Below, one piece after another: positions 1 through 10,763 of a stretch of DNA of 32,360 nt (the first letter of the stretch is position 1; each line of letters opens with the position of its first letter). The notes below the pieces were generated by a model. That model was not told the DNA's origin. It did no database searches and saw only the letters and a list, made by a program, of their open reading frames with translations. The stretch comes from Desulfosarcina cetonica JCM 12296. GTDB lineage: Bacteria > Desulfobacterota > Desulfobacteria > Desulfobacterales > Desulfosarcinaceae. Position numbers and translations under genes: made by a program. The DNA lies in the NCBI RefSeq assembly GCF_001311845.1, contig NZ_BBCC01000057.1, forward strand, positions 1 through 32,360, written 5' to 3'.

Positions 1-289
1 CGCAGGTGATGTGGCCTTCCGCCGAGACGCGGTCTCCGACCTTGAGCCCCCTGACCTCGCTGCCCATGTCGGTGATGATGCCGACGAATTCGTGGCCGAT
101 GGCCATGGGCGTGGGAATGGTGCGTTGGGACCAGGCGTCCCAGTTGTAAATGTGGATGTCCGTTCCGCAGATCGCGGTCTTGATGATTTTGATCAGCACG
201 TCATTATGGCCGACGCTGGGAAAGGGGACCTCGCCCATCCAGATGCCCGGCTCGGGCTTCAATTTGACGATGGCTTGCATGGTTTCCAT
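1..289 (-). CDS. tdh: L-threonine 3-dehydrogenase, N-terminal part (cut by window edge)
   Basis: This is the N-terminal 96 codons of a zinc-dependent medium-chain dehydrogenase that oxidises L-threonine to 2-amino-3-ketobutyrate using NAD+. The translation shows the catalytic zinc-site signature [11 protein letters not shown] and the GHEFVG motif, both diagnostic for Tdh rather than generic alcohol dehydrogenases. The ATG at 289 is preceded by GAGGTG at a suitable distance. An in-frame ATG three codons later is less well placed. It lies 22 nt downstream of kbl on the same strand, and Kbl performs the next step of the pathway, so co-transcription is very likely. The 3' part lies outside the window. 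Confidence 0.93.
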   Translation of the reverse strand, partial: METMQAIVKLKPEPGIWMGEVPFPSVGHNDVLIKIIKTAICGTDIHIYNWDAWSQRTIPTPMAIGHEFVGIITDMGSEVRGLKVGDRVSAEGHITC

Positions 290-311
290 TCGCGCACCTC
301 GCTTTGGGGCG

Positions 312-1502
312 TCAGGGGATGACGTTCAATTCTCGGCCGACCTTGATGAAGGCCGCGATGGCCCGGTCCAGATGCTCCCGGGTATGGGCCGCGGAGATTT
401 GGGTGCGGATACGGGCCGCGCCCTGGGGCACCACGGGAAAGCTGAAGCCCACCACGTAAATGCCTTCATCCAGCAAACAGGCGGCCATTTCCTGGGCCAG
501 GCGGGCATCGCCGAGCATTACCGGGATGATCGGGTGGTGGCCGGGTACCAGGTTGAATCCGGCCGCCTGCAGCTTCTCCCTGAAATAGCGGCTGTTCTCC
601 CGGAGTCGATCCAACAGGGCCGAACTGTCTTCCAGAAGATCCAGCACGGCGATGGCCGTGGCGGTGATCACCGGTGCCAGGGTGTTGGAAAACAGGTACG
701 GTCGCGAGCGTTGGCGCAGCCAGGCGATGATCTCCCGCCGACCGGCGGTGTAGCCGCCCGAGGCGCCGCCCAGGGCTTTTCCCAGGGTGCCGGTGACAAT
801 GTCCACCCGGTCGGCCACTCCGCAGTACTCCGGTGTCCCCCGGCCCTTTTCACCGATGAACCCCACCGCGTGGGAGTCGTCCACCATCACCAGGGCATCG
901 TAGCGTTGGGCCAGATCGCAGATGCCTTTCAGATTGGCGATGATGCCGTCCATGGAGAAGACCCCATCGGTGGCGATGAGGCGGTAGCGGCAGTCGGCCG
1001 CCGCCTTGAGCTGTTGTTCGAGGTCGGCCATGTCGTTGTTGGCATAGCGCAACCGCCTGGCCTTGCTCAGGCGGATCCCGTCGATGATGCTGGCATGGTT
1101 CAGGGCATCGCTGATGACCGCATCGTTTTCGCCGAGCAGGGCCTCGAAGAGTCCGCCGTTGGCGTCGAAGCAGGAGCTGTAGAGGATTGTGTCCTCGGTC
1201 CCCAGAAAGCGGCTGAGGCGATCCTCCAGGACTTTGTGGATCCTCTGGGTACCGCAGATGAAACGCACCGAGGACATGCCGAAACCATAGTCCGCCAGGG
1301 CAGCCTGGGCGGCCTTCACCAACTGCGGGTGGTTGGCCAGTCCCAAGTAGTTATTGGCGCAGAAATTGATCACGCTGCGGCCGTCCTGCACGGTGATGGC
1401 GGCCTGCTGGGCGGAGGTGATCACCCGTTCGTCCTTGAAGAGGCCGGTTGATTTCAGCGTCTCGATTTCTTTGGCCAACTGGTCGAGTAGTGGGTGGCGC
1501 AT
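312..1502 (-). CDS. kbl: 2-amino-3-ketobutyrate CoA ligase (glycine C-acetyltransferase)
   Basis: This is a cytoplasmic PLP enzyme of the alpha-oxoamine synthase family, 396 residues, which is the normal length for Kbl. It cleaves 2-amino-3-ketobutyrate with CoA to glycine and acetyl-CoA, completing Tdh-dependent threonine catabolism. Visible motifs are [14 protein letters not shown] near residue 46, the PLP-ring-stacking region near ALNHAS (about 133), DDSHAVG at 208-214, and the Schiff-base lysine in [13 protein letters not shown] at about K242. The start is well supported by AAAGGAGG just upstream of the ATG. The gene follows the diguanylate cyclase by only 30 nt and precedes tdh by 22 nt, all on the minus strand. 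The order kbl-tdh is the same as in Escherichia coli. Confidence 0.96.
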   Translation of the reverse strand: MRHPLLDQLAKEIETLKSTGLFKDERVITSAQQAAITVQDGRSVINFCANNYLGLANHPQLVKAAQAALADYGFGMSSVRFICGTQRIHKVLEDRLSRFLGTEDTILYSSCFDANGGLFEALLGENDAVISDALNHASIIDGIRLSKARRLRYANNDMADLEQQLKAAADCRYRLIATDGVFSMDGIIANLKGICDLAQRYDALVMVDDSHAVGFIGEKGRGTPEYCGVADRVDIVTGTLGKALGGASGGYTAGRREIIAWLRQRSRPYLFSNTLAPVITATAIAVLDLLEDSSALLDRLRENSRYFREKLQAAGFNLVPGHHPIIPVMLGDARLAQEMAACLLDEGIYVVGFSFPVVPQGAARIRTQISAAHTREHLDRAIAAFIKVGRELNVIP

Positions 1503-1532
1503 GACAAACCTCCTTTTGCCGGTTAGCAGCGT

Positions 1533-2552
1533 TTAGAAACAGGTGACGCGATTGCGGCCGTTCTCCTTGGACGCATACAAGGCCTTGTCGGCGCGCTGGA
1601 TAAACGCCTCTGCGGTTTCATCGGGTTGATACAGGGTGACTCCGAAGGAGAGCGTGACCTGCCCCAGGCTTTCACCGCTGTTTTTCTTTTTCAGATCCAG
1701 TTCGTTGAAGGTGCGCCGCATGTTTTCCCCCAGTTTGACGGCTCCTTCCAGCGGCGTATCGGGCAGTAGGACGGCGAACTCCTCGCCGCCGATGCGGGCG
1801 ACCAGGTCCCGGCCCTTGACGGATTCCTTGATCGTGGCGGCAACCATACGCAGGACATTGTCCCCCACCAGGTGGCCATGGGTGTCGTTGATCTTTTTGA
1901 AATGGTCGATATCGGCGATGATCAGACACAATGCCGACTTGCTTGCCTCGCTCTTCTGGATGGCCAGCTTCAGCGCATCGGTGAAACCCCGGCGGTTGGC
2001 GATGCGGGTCAGGGGGTCCTTGAGTGCTTCCTTGCGGTAGCGGGCCATCTTGAGCTTCAATTGATCGATCTCGCGCGTGGCTTGCTGAAGCTGCTCCCGA
2101 AAGGCGCTGCTGGAGGATTCCAGGCACTTGATTTCATCCTTGATCCGATTGACAAGATTTTCCACGTCGGCTTCGGGAAGATGAGGGACCAAGGCGTCGT
2201 TGATGCTTTCCAGATTGTTCTCCGATGTGGAAAAATTCTGTCGGGTGGTTTTAATGGCGCCGATGATTTCGGCGAATACTTTTTTCAGTTCTTCCCGCAC
2301 CCGATTACTGACGGCTTCCGTGTGACCGATGATATGCTGGTTGTAGAGCTGGCGAAGCATGTCTGCGGAGAAATGGCCGTTTCCCTCCACATGGGCATCG
2401 AGGCAGGCGTTGAGGGCTTCGTTCCTGCCGGATGCATATTCGTACCAGACACAATAGTTCAAGGGATCCGTGGGGAGTCCGTATTTACCGAGTCGTTCCA
2501 GGGCCAGGCGCAGATACTGACGGGAGGTGTCGAGTGTGTCTTCATAATACAT
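1533..2552 (-). CDS. Diguanylate cyclase (GGEEF domain)
   Basis: This is a 339-residue soluble protein that should make c-di-GMP from two GTP. The C-terminal GGDEF domain starts near KDPLTRIANRRGF, has DIDHFKKINDTHGHLVGD for metal and substrate binding, and carries the active-site signature RIGGEEF. The position of the inhibitory RxxD I-site reads KGRD, so product feedback at the classical I-site is probably absent. The N-terminal ~150 residues are helical with no transmembrane segment, and a coiled stretch precedes the cyclase domain; I do not recognise the sensor. The frame is open 46 codons further upstream to 2690, but that part is low-complexity and crosses the promoter at 2672-2700, so I chose the ATG at 2552 (MYYEDTLD). 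It may head a transcript that continues into kbl and tdh. Confidence 0.92.
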   Translation of the reverse strand: MYYEDTLDTSRQYLRLALERLGKYGLPTDPLNYCVWYEYASGRNEALNACLDAHVEGNGHFSADMLRQLYNQHIIGHTEAVSNRVREELKKVFAEIIGAIKTTRQNFSTSENNLESINDALVPHLPEADVENLVNRIKDEIKCLESSSSAFREQLQQATREIDQLKLKMARYRKEALKDPLTRIANRRGFTDALKLAIQKSEASKSALCLIIADIDHFKKINDTHGHLVGDNVLRMVAATIKESVKGRDLVARIGGEEFAVLLPDTPLEGAVKLGENMRRTFNELDLKKKNSGESLGQVTLSFGVTLYQPDETAEAFIQRADKALYASKENGRNRVTCF

Positions 2553-2647
2553 GGGATCCGTCACTCTCTTTGTGGGGGGTGATAGCAACCGGAAAGGGTT
2601 GCATGGGCAATCGGTGTCGGCGCGTCTGTTCAGGCTGAAGGGTTTCG

Positions 2648-2664
2648 TTCGCTTGCTGAGCGAA
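2648..2664. repeat. Short inverted repeat in the leader of the diguanylate cyclase gene
   Basis: TTCGCT-TGCTG-AGCGAA forms a perfect 6-bp stem. It sits immediately downstream of the minus-strand -10 element at 2672-2677, around or just after the expected transcription start. It could be a repressor site or a 5' stem protecting the mRNA. No known operator consensus was recognised. Confidence 0.4.
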
Positions 2665-2671
2665 TGATTAT

Positions 2672-2700
2672 TATCTATGCACTGAAACAAGAAGTGTCAA
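2672..2700 (-). promoter_or_regulatory. Sigma-70-like promoter for the diguanylate cyclase (-kbl-tdh) transcript
   Basis: On the minus strand TTGACA (2700-2695) is followed by a 17-nt spacer and TAGATA (2677-2672), with an AT-rich stretch after it. The -35 is a perfect consensus and the spacing is ideal. The start codon at 2552 lies about 110 nt downstream, leaving a moderately long leader. Prediction from sequence only. Confidence 0.6.
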
Positions 2701-2743
2701 TTAAAATCACCAGGATAGGCAAGCCTGGAGGCCCACAATTTGC

Positions 2744-2772
2744 TTGACCGTCACGGATCGCCTGTGCATAAT
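2744..2772 (+). promoter_or_regulatory. Sigma-70-like promoter for the first hybrid kinase
   Basis: TTGACC (2744-2749), a 17-nt spacer and CATAAT (2767-2772) match the sigma-70 consensus at five of six positions in each box. Transcription from it would begin about 100 nt before the chosen kinase start at 2879. With the divergent promoter at 2672-2700, it accounts for the 326-bp gap between the two genes. Confidence 0.55.
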
Positions 2773-2878
2773 CACATCGTCTTAAGAAACCTATCATCAC
2801 CCATCCGATCCGGCATCCGGTAACCTGGCTTGATTGACGGACATGCCCTTGATGGCAACCTTGGAGGCCCGTATTCCC

Positions 2879-4837
2879 ATGCAAAAGAAGGTCCTGGTGG
2901 TCGACGACAACCGGATGATCCTTAAATTCCTCTCCAATCTGATAGAGGCCGGGGGGCATGAGGTGAAAACCTGCGAAGACGGTCTTGCCGCCTTGAGCCT
3001 TCTGACCGCCTACCAGCCGGATATCGTTTTTGTCGATCTGATCATTCCCAAGATTGGTGGCGACCGATTGTGTCAGATCATCCGTACCATGGAGCACATG
3101 AAGCACTGCTATTTGGTCATCATCTCCGCCGCCATTGCCGAGATGGATCTGGATTTCAGGAAGATCGGCGTGAATGCCTGCATTGCCAAAGGTCCTTTCG
3201 GCCAGATGGGCAAGCATGTGCTGGCGGCCATCAATGACTCGGCGGATCCGTCAAGGTCGATCGCCGAACACGAAATCCTGGGAATCGCCTCGATGGACGG
3301 CATTCCCGTTTTTGCCCGCCGCATGACCAAGGAGCTTTTGGGCCGGAATCGTCATCTGGAAACCATCCTGGAGAGCATGAACGAGGGGATCGTCGAGATG
3401 TATACCGGGCAGGTGGTTTATGCCAACTCTGCCGCCGTCAATCTGTTTGGCGTCCCGCTACAGCATTTGCTGTCCGCCCGTCTCGGGGAGTTGTTCGCGG
3501 AAAATTACCGGGAGCATATCGATGCCTTGGTACAGGGCCGCACCAAGACCTCCGCCGTCGGCCTGGACCGGCCGCTGGAACTCAACGGCCGCCAGATCGT
3601 GGTCCGCAGCTTTCCCGTCAAGGGGGAATCCGACACCACGATTCTGCTGATTACCGACGTGACCGCCCAGCGCGATCTGGAGTATCAACTGCAGCATATG
3701 CGGCGCATGGATGCCATCGGCAACCTGGCCGGCGGCATCGCGCACAACTTCAACAACCTCTTGATGGGCATCCAGGGCAACGTTTCCATCCTGATTCAGG
3801 ACAAGAAAACCGGTGATCCCGGCTATGATGAACTGGCCGGCATCGAACGCTGCATCGACAGCGGAGCGAAGCTGACCCGTCAGTTGCTCAGCTTCGCCAA
3901 GGGTGGGCAGTATTCCATGGAGATGGTCGACCTCAACGGTATCATTGAAAAGTCGGTCGGCATGTTCGCGCGGACGCGCAAGGAAATCAACGTGGTTTCC
4001 CATCTGGCGGAAGATTCCGTCATGGCCGAGGTGGATGCCTCCCAGATCGAACTCGTCTTGATGGATCTTTTCGTGAATGCCTGGCATGCCATGTCCAAAG
4101 GCGGCCTGTTGACGGTGAGCACCACCACCGTGGCCCTGGACGAGATGTTTGTCAAACCCTATCATCTTTCTCCCGGACAGTACCAATGCATCGCCGTGGC
4201 CGATAACGGTGCCGGTATGGATGAGAAGACTGTTGAGCGTATTTTCGAACCGTTCTACACCACCCGGCACATGGGCGAGGGAACCGGGTTGGGCTTGGCA
4301 TCGGTATTCGGCATCATCAAAAAACACCGGGGCATCATCACCGTGGAGAGCCGATTGGGGTACGGGACGACCTTTTTCGTCTACCTGCCGGCGGCCCGGA
4401 TTCTGCAAAAACCCAAGGACGCGGTGGCGCCGCCAGCGGGCGCGACGGAACAAACCCTGAAAAAAGGATCGGGAACCATCCTGGTGGTGGACGATGAGGA
4501 ATATATTCTCAGGGCTGACCAGGCCATGCTCAGCGAACTCGGCTATACCGTCATGCTGGCCAACGGCGGAAAGGAGGCCCTGAAGGTATTCGAGGCCAAC
4601 AAGGACCGCATTGATCTGATCATTCTGGACCTGATCATGCCGGACCTCAGCGGAGAGCTGGTCTATGACCGGGTGAAGGCCCTTCAGCCCAACGTCCGCG
4701 TGATTCTCTCCTCGGGCTACAGCATCGAAGGACAGGCGGAAACCCTTTTGAAGAAAGGCTGTGAAGGTTTTATCCAGAAGCCCTACAACTTGAGTCAGCT
4801 TGCCGAGAAAATCAGAGAGACGCTTGACGGCAAATAG
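2879..4837 (+). CDS. Hybrid sensor kinase: REC-PAS-HisKA-HATPase-REC
   Basis: This is a cytoplasmic hybrid histidine kinase of about 652 residues with no membrane segment. An N-terminal receiver (about 1-120; phospho-acceptor Asp near 53 in FVDLIIPK) is followed by a PAS domain (about 160-270), a HisKA domain with H-box GGIAHNFNNLL (His near 289), an HATPase domain with N-box LFVNAWHAM, G1 DNGAGMD and G2 GEGTGLGL, and a C-terminal receiver with VVDDEE, Asp near 584 in LILDLIMP and Lys in QKPYN. The HNFNN H-box is the class common in deltaproteobacterial kinases. The frame is open to TTG at 2834, with ATGs at 2843 and 2852. I prefer 2879 because the receiver starts there (MQKKVLVVDDN) and GGAGG lies upstream, though spaced somewhat far. 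The two receivers suggest a phosphorelay integrating input from another kinase. The output is unknown. Confidence 0.9.
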   Translation: MQKKVLVVDDNRMILKFLSNLIEAGGHEVKTCEDGLAALSLLTAYQPDIVFVDLIIPKIGGDRLCQIIRTMEHMKHCYLVIISAAIAEMDLDFRKIGVNACIAKGPFGQMGKHVLAAINDSADPSRSIAEHEILGIASMDGIPVFARRMTKELLGRNRHLETILESMNEGIVEMYTGQVVYANSAAVNLFGVPLQHLLSARLGELFAENYREHIDALVQGRTKTSAVGLDRPLELNGRQIVVRSFPVKGESDTTILLITDVTAQRDLEYQLQHMRRMDAIGNLAGGIAHNFNNLLMGIQGNVSILIQDKKTGDPGYDELAGIERCIDSGAKLTRQLLSFAKGGQYSMEMVDLNGIIEKSVGMFARTRKEINVVSHLAEDSVMAEVDASQIELVLMDLFVNAWHAMSKGGLLTVSTTTVALDEMFVKPYHLSPGQYQCIAVADNGAGMDEKTVERIFEPFYTTRHMGEGTGLGLASVFGIIKKHRGIITVESRLGYGTTFFVYLPAARILQKPKDAVAPPAGATEQTLKKGSGTILVVDDEEYILRADQAMLSELGYTVMLANGGKEALKVFEANKDRIDLIILDLIMPDLSGELVYDRVKALQPNVRVILSSGYSIEGQAETLLKKGCEGFIQKPYNLSQLAEKIRETLDGK

Positions 4838-4886
4838 ACCGCATTGACGTAAATCACATTGAATCAGATTACAGTGACTTCCGTCG

Positions 4887-7598
<2,712 letters not shown>

Positions 7599-7624
7599 CC
7601 CAGCAAGGGCAAGGCGGTTTCAGG

Positions 7625-7987
7625 CTATTGGGACTGCGATGCAGCGGTTTCCCCACGGGTGTCCACGATGATGTGACGCAGCATCTCCCAGGCCTGCTGC
7701 TCTTTGTGGCGTTCCCTTTCGGTGGCGGTCTCGTGGGATGCGTTGCCGGTGGAGTAGACAATCGCCGGCTGCCCGTTGGGACGCGTGATCGTCCGGGTTC
7801 CCATGGCCTGTTCGGTTGCCGTTTGGGCGCGGGCGGCCGCAATTTCGCTTTGCAGCATCATCTGGATGGTTTTCTCGCTGACCCCGTTCTGCTTGAGCAG
7901 CAGGATTTCCTGAGCCGTCAGGGCATGCGCCACAAAGGGCATGCCCAGCCAGAGGCAGATGATTCCCCCGCATAAGAAGCGTTTCAT
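7625..7987 (-). CDS. Small exported protein of unknown function
   Basis: This is a 120-residue protein with a clear N-terminal signal peptide: MKR, then a hydrophobic core, then AHA-L as a likely cleavage site near residue 22. The mature part has a short helical segment (TAQEILLLKQNGVSEKTI) resembling helix-turn-helix-like or SHOCT-like packing motifs, then a polar, low-complexity tail rich in Thr, Ala and Gln. I do not recognise a family and assign no function. A good ribosome site (GGAAGGG) precedes the ATG. It lies 18 nt downstream of the chemoreceptor stop on the same strand and is likely co-transcribed with it. It converges with the BarA-like kinase, and no obvious terminator lies in the 26-nt gap. 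Confidence 0.75.
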   Translation of the reverse strand: MKRFLCGGIICLWLGMPFVAHALTAQEILLLKQNGVSEKTIQMMLQSEIAAARAQTATEQAMGTRTITRPNGQPAIVYSTGNASHETATERERHKEQQAWEMLRHIIVDTRGETAASQSQ

Positions 7988-8005
7988 GCCATTTCCCTTC
8001 CTTTT

Positions 8006-10299
8006 TTATATTTTAAACCGTCCAACCATATCGTTGAGCTTTTCGGCTAGTTGGGAGAGTCCTTCGGCACTCAGGCGAACCTGTGAACTGCTGTTGGCAA
8101 TTTCGCCGGTGGACTGATTGACCTCGCTGATGGATTGTGTGATTTCACCCGCTACGCCTGAACTCTGGGCGACGTTTTCATTGACTTCGCCGACACCCTC
8201 TGAGATTTGCGCAATGTTTTCGGCGATTTCCTTGGTGGCGGAGGATTGTTCTTCCACAGCGGTCGCAATGGTGGCAACGATTTCATTGACGGTGTCAATC
8301 ACCTTGCCGATCTGATTGATGGACTCGATCGTGCCATTGGTGGAGCCTTGGATATCCTCGATTTGTCCTTTGATGTGCAACGTGGCCTCGGACGTCTGTT
8401 TGGCCAACTCCTTGATCTCGTTGGCGACCACGGCAAAACCTTTTCCAGCCTCGCCTGCCCGGGCCGCTTCAATGGTTGCATTAAGGGCCAGCAAATTGGT
8501 CTGTTCAGAAATCTCGGTGATGGTCTCGGTGACTTTTCCGATGCTTTGGGCCGACCTGCCCAAGGTCGTCATCCGCTGCCCGGCGTCTTTGGTCTGGGAA
8601 ACCGCCTGATCGGAAATCGCCCTGGCTTTTTCAGCGTTTTTAGCGATCTCGTTGATGGTGGCGGTCATCTCTTCGGCCGCCGCCACCATCCCGCTGTTGG
8701 TACTGGACTGCTCCATGGCAGCGGACACCGAGCTCATATTGACACTCATCTCCTCTGTTGCCGTGGCCACCGTTTCGGACATCCCCAATGTTTGCTCGGC
8801 GCTGGCCGACATCTGTTGGGAGATCGCCGACAATTCCGTGGAAGAGGAGGACAAGGTCTGTACGCCTTTGGTGATATTCTTGATCATGGCATGCAATTTG
8901 TCCATAAATTCATTGAAGCGTTGGGCCAGGTCACCGATTTCATCCCGGCTGGCAACTGGCAAACGGGTGGTCAGGTCCCCCTCGCCCTCGGCCAATTCAG
9001 TGAGGTTGGCGACCACTTTCTGCACCGGCCCGACGATGGACCGCGTTATCAGCAAAGCGACCACCACGATGGCGGCAATGCCGATGGCAGCGACGATGAG
9101 GGCCCCCCATTGAAGGGATTTGACCGCGGCAAAAGCCTCGGCCTCGTCGATTTCGGCCAACAGCGCCCAGTCCAGGCCTTCGAATTCCAGTGGTGTGTAA
9201 GCGGAGAGAACCGGGTTGCCGTTGTAGTCGATGACGATTTTCTCTTCGGTCTTTCCTGCCAAGCAGCCCGGCTGGCTTCGGTGTCTACCTTCCCTTTATC
9301 CGGATGGCGGAATGATGCGACAACGGAATGATGTTCCGGATCTAAATAGGAATCCGATCGCATCAGCAGATCGTGGCCCACCAGATAGGTTTCGCCGCTT
9401 GTGCCCATGCCAGCCCGTTCCTGCATGATCTTTTTCAGATTATCGATGGGAAACTGAAACATCAGGATGCCGATCTTGCGTCCCTCGCTGAATATTGGCG
9501 ATGCCACGAAGCCGGCCGGCGCTTCATAGGAAGGGAAATAGGGCTTGAAATCGGTGAGGATGACCGCATTGGCGGAGCTGGCGGCATTGGCCTGACGGAA
9601 GGCCTCGGCAAAATTGGTGCCGGCATAGGGCCCGTCGGTCAATGAAGTTGCAAAATCAAGCTCCTTGAACACCGAGTAGACAATTTTGCCTGTATTTGGG
9701 TCTACCAGGAAGATATCGTAGTAACCGAATTTTTTTAAATAATTTCGGATGATCGGATGGTACTGCGCATGGAGCTGACTGTACCGGGATTGATCATCCG
9801 CACGATCCAAGGCATCCTTGGTGCCCAGGGGGTGGGGATTCGCCTTGATATAGTGGTACTGAAGGGCCACTGTACGGCTGTCGAGTTGTCCGACAATGGT
9901 GTCGACCGTGGGCGATTGTCCGTTGTTCTGTTTCTGGTATGCGGTGCTAAAATCCTGGTGGTAATAGGTCGCGAGCTTATTGCGTAGCGCGTCTACATTC
10001 TGATCGTTCAGCGCGTTTTCATCCACAAACGTTTTGAAGGCCTTGGAGAAGCCATCCATGGCGGAGACGATCATACGGTTTTCCGAAAAGGTGAGCGCCT
10101 GATTTTCAATGGTCTGCAGGTAGCCCAAGACCTGCCCTTTCTTTATGTCGCGCATGCTTCGTATCTGGGCAAAGGCCTGGTCGTGAAGGGCCGAGTTTGC
10201 CTTGTTCAAGGCCACGATGGCCATTAAGGCAAAAGGAATGATTCCGACACTTAGAAAAGCGATCAGGAGCTTGAATTTAAGAGTGAATTTTTGAAACAT
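8006..10299 (-). CDS. Methyl-accepting chemotaxis protein with Cache-type sensor (one frameshift)
   Basis: A chemoreceptor of about 764 residues is reconstructed from two overlapping frames. The first frame (from ATG 10299) holds TM1 (about 11-31) and a large periplasmic domain with a dCache-like end ([19 protein letters not shown]). The second frame, from about 9262, holds the rest of that domain, TM2 ([20 protein letters not shown]), a HAMP domain and the signalling domain with the hairpin tip [20 protein letters not shown]. At 9260-9262 the sequence reads GCTGCTTGGCA; one extra T restores a continuous frame ([10 protein letters not shown]) and the total becomes an exact codon multiple. I therefore think a T was lost in a TTT run, and that this is one gene. 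It should bind a small ligand outside the cell and control CheA. AGGAGG precedes the start at a longish 12 nt. No CheR-binding pentapeptide is seen at the C-terminus. Confidence 0.88.
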
Positions 10300-10489
10300 T
10301 GTGTTGTAAGGCCTCCTACCTTTTACTTCGCAGTTAGGTGCTTCGTTACTTCATGGGATTGTATATCGGGGACTCTTTGTTTCAGACGAGTCCTTAAATT
10401 GAGTTTTGGTTGCCTTTTCCATACAGCAATATTACAGCCTAAAACCTGGAGTATTGCCTGACATTCCTTGCCGGTCTTAGTGGTGCTGA

Positions 10490-10505
10490 ATCAATTCTTG
10501 TGCCA
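10490..10505 (-). promoter_or_regulatory. Weak sigma-54-like element upstream of the chemoreceptor
   Basis: On the minus strand TGGCAC (10505-10500), five bases and TTGAT (10494-10490) resemble the -24/-12 sigma-54 promoter, but the -12 dinucleotide reads GA rather than the usually required GC. It lies about 190 nt before the chemoreceptor start. No clear sigma-28 promoter was found. The call is tentative. Confidence 0.2.
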
Positions 10506-10567
10506 ACCTGAGATGATGCTTCAGATACGACCCGCCATACCGGTTTCGGCTGTCATTAAAGGAGATT

Positions 10568-10639
10568 ATGATGCTTTTGAACGATTCTGATGCGATTGGA
10601 TGGTGTATGTCGTTCCCGTTTTTCAGAGAAGTCTGCTAA
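10568..10639 (+). CDS. Possible 23-codon leader ORF upstream of the AGDEF cyclase
   Basis: An ATGATG pair directly after AAAGGAG opens a frame of 23 codons ending in TAA at 10637. The ribosome site is stronger than that of any other candidate start in this stretch. The small ORF overlaps, in another frame, the 5' extension of the cyclase frame (open from 10590). It could be a translated leader peptide, or the true start of an interrupted gene. There is no recognisable sequence similarity and function cannot be assigned. Confidence 0.25.
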   Translation: MMLLNDSDAIGWCMSFPFFREVC

Positions 10640-10763
10640 AGTGAAAATAATTTTAATTCCGCCTGATTCATTTTGGCAGTCATCGATACGAGCCGACGGA
10701 AATATGAAAAAGCTCGAAACGTCTTACGTGATGAAGGAAGACTTGTGCGATAAAGGAAGATCC

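Noticed and set aside
150..1451. 433-residue plus-strand open frame opposite kbl
   Set aside because: The complement carries the full Kbl motif set, and the plus-strand frame has no domain.
2553..2690. 46-residue N-terminal extension of the GGEEF cyclase
   Set aside because: The extension would cross the promoter at 2672-2700, has no Shine-Dalgarno and shows no conserved pattern.
8006..10299. Two separate chemoreceptor genes (9049-10299 and 8006-9262)
   Set aside because: One extra T at about 9261 gives a single continuous Cache-HAMP-MCP protein, while the first frame's last residues are shadow sequence.
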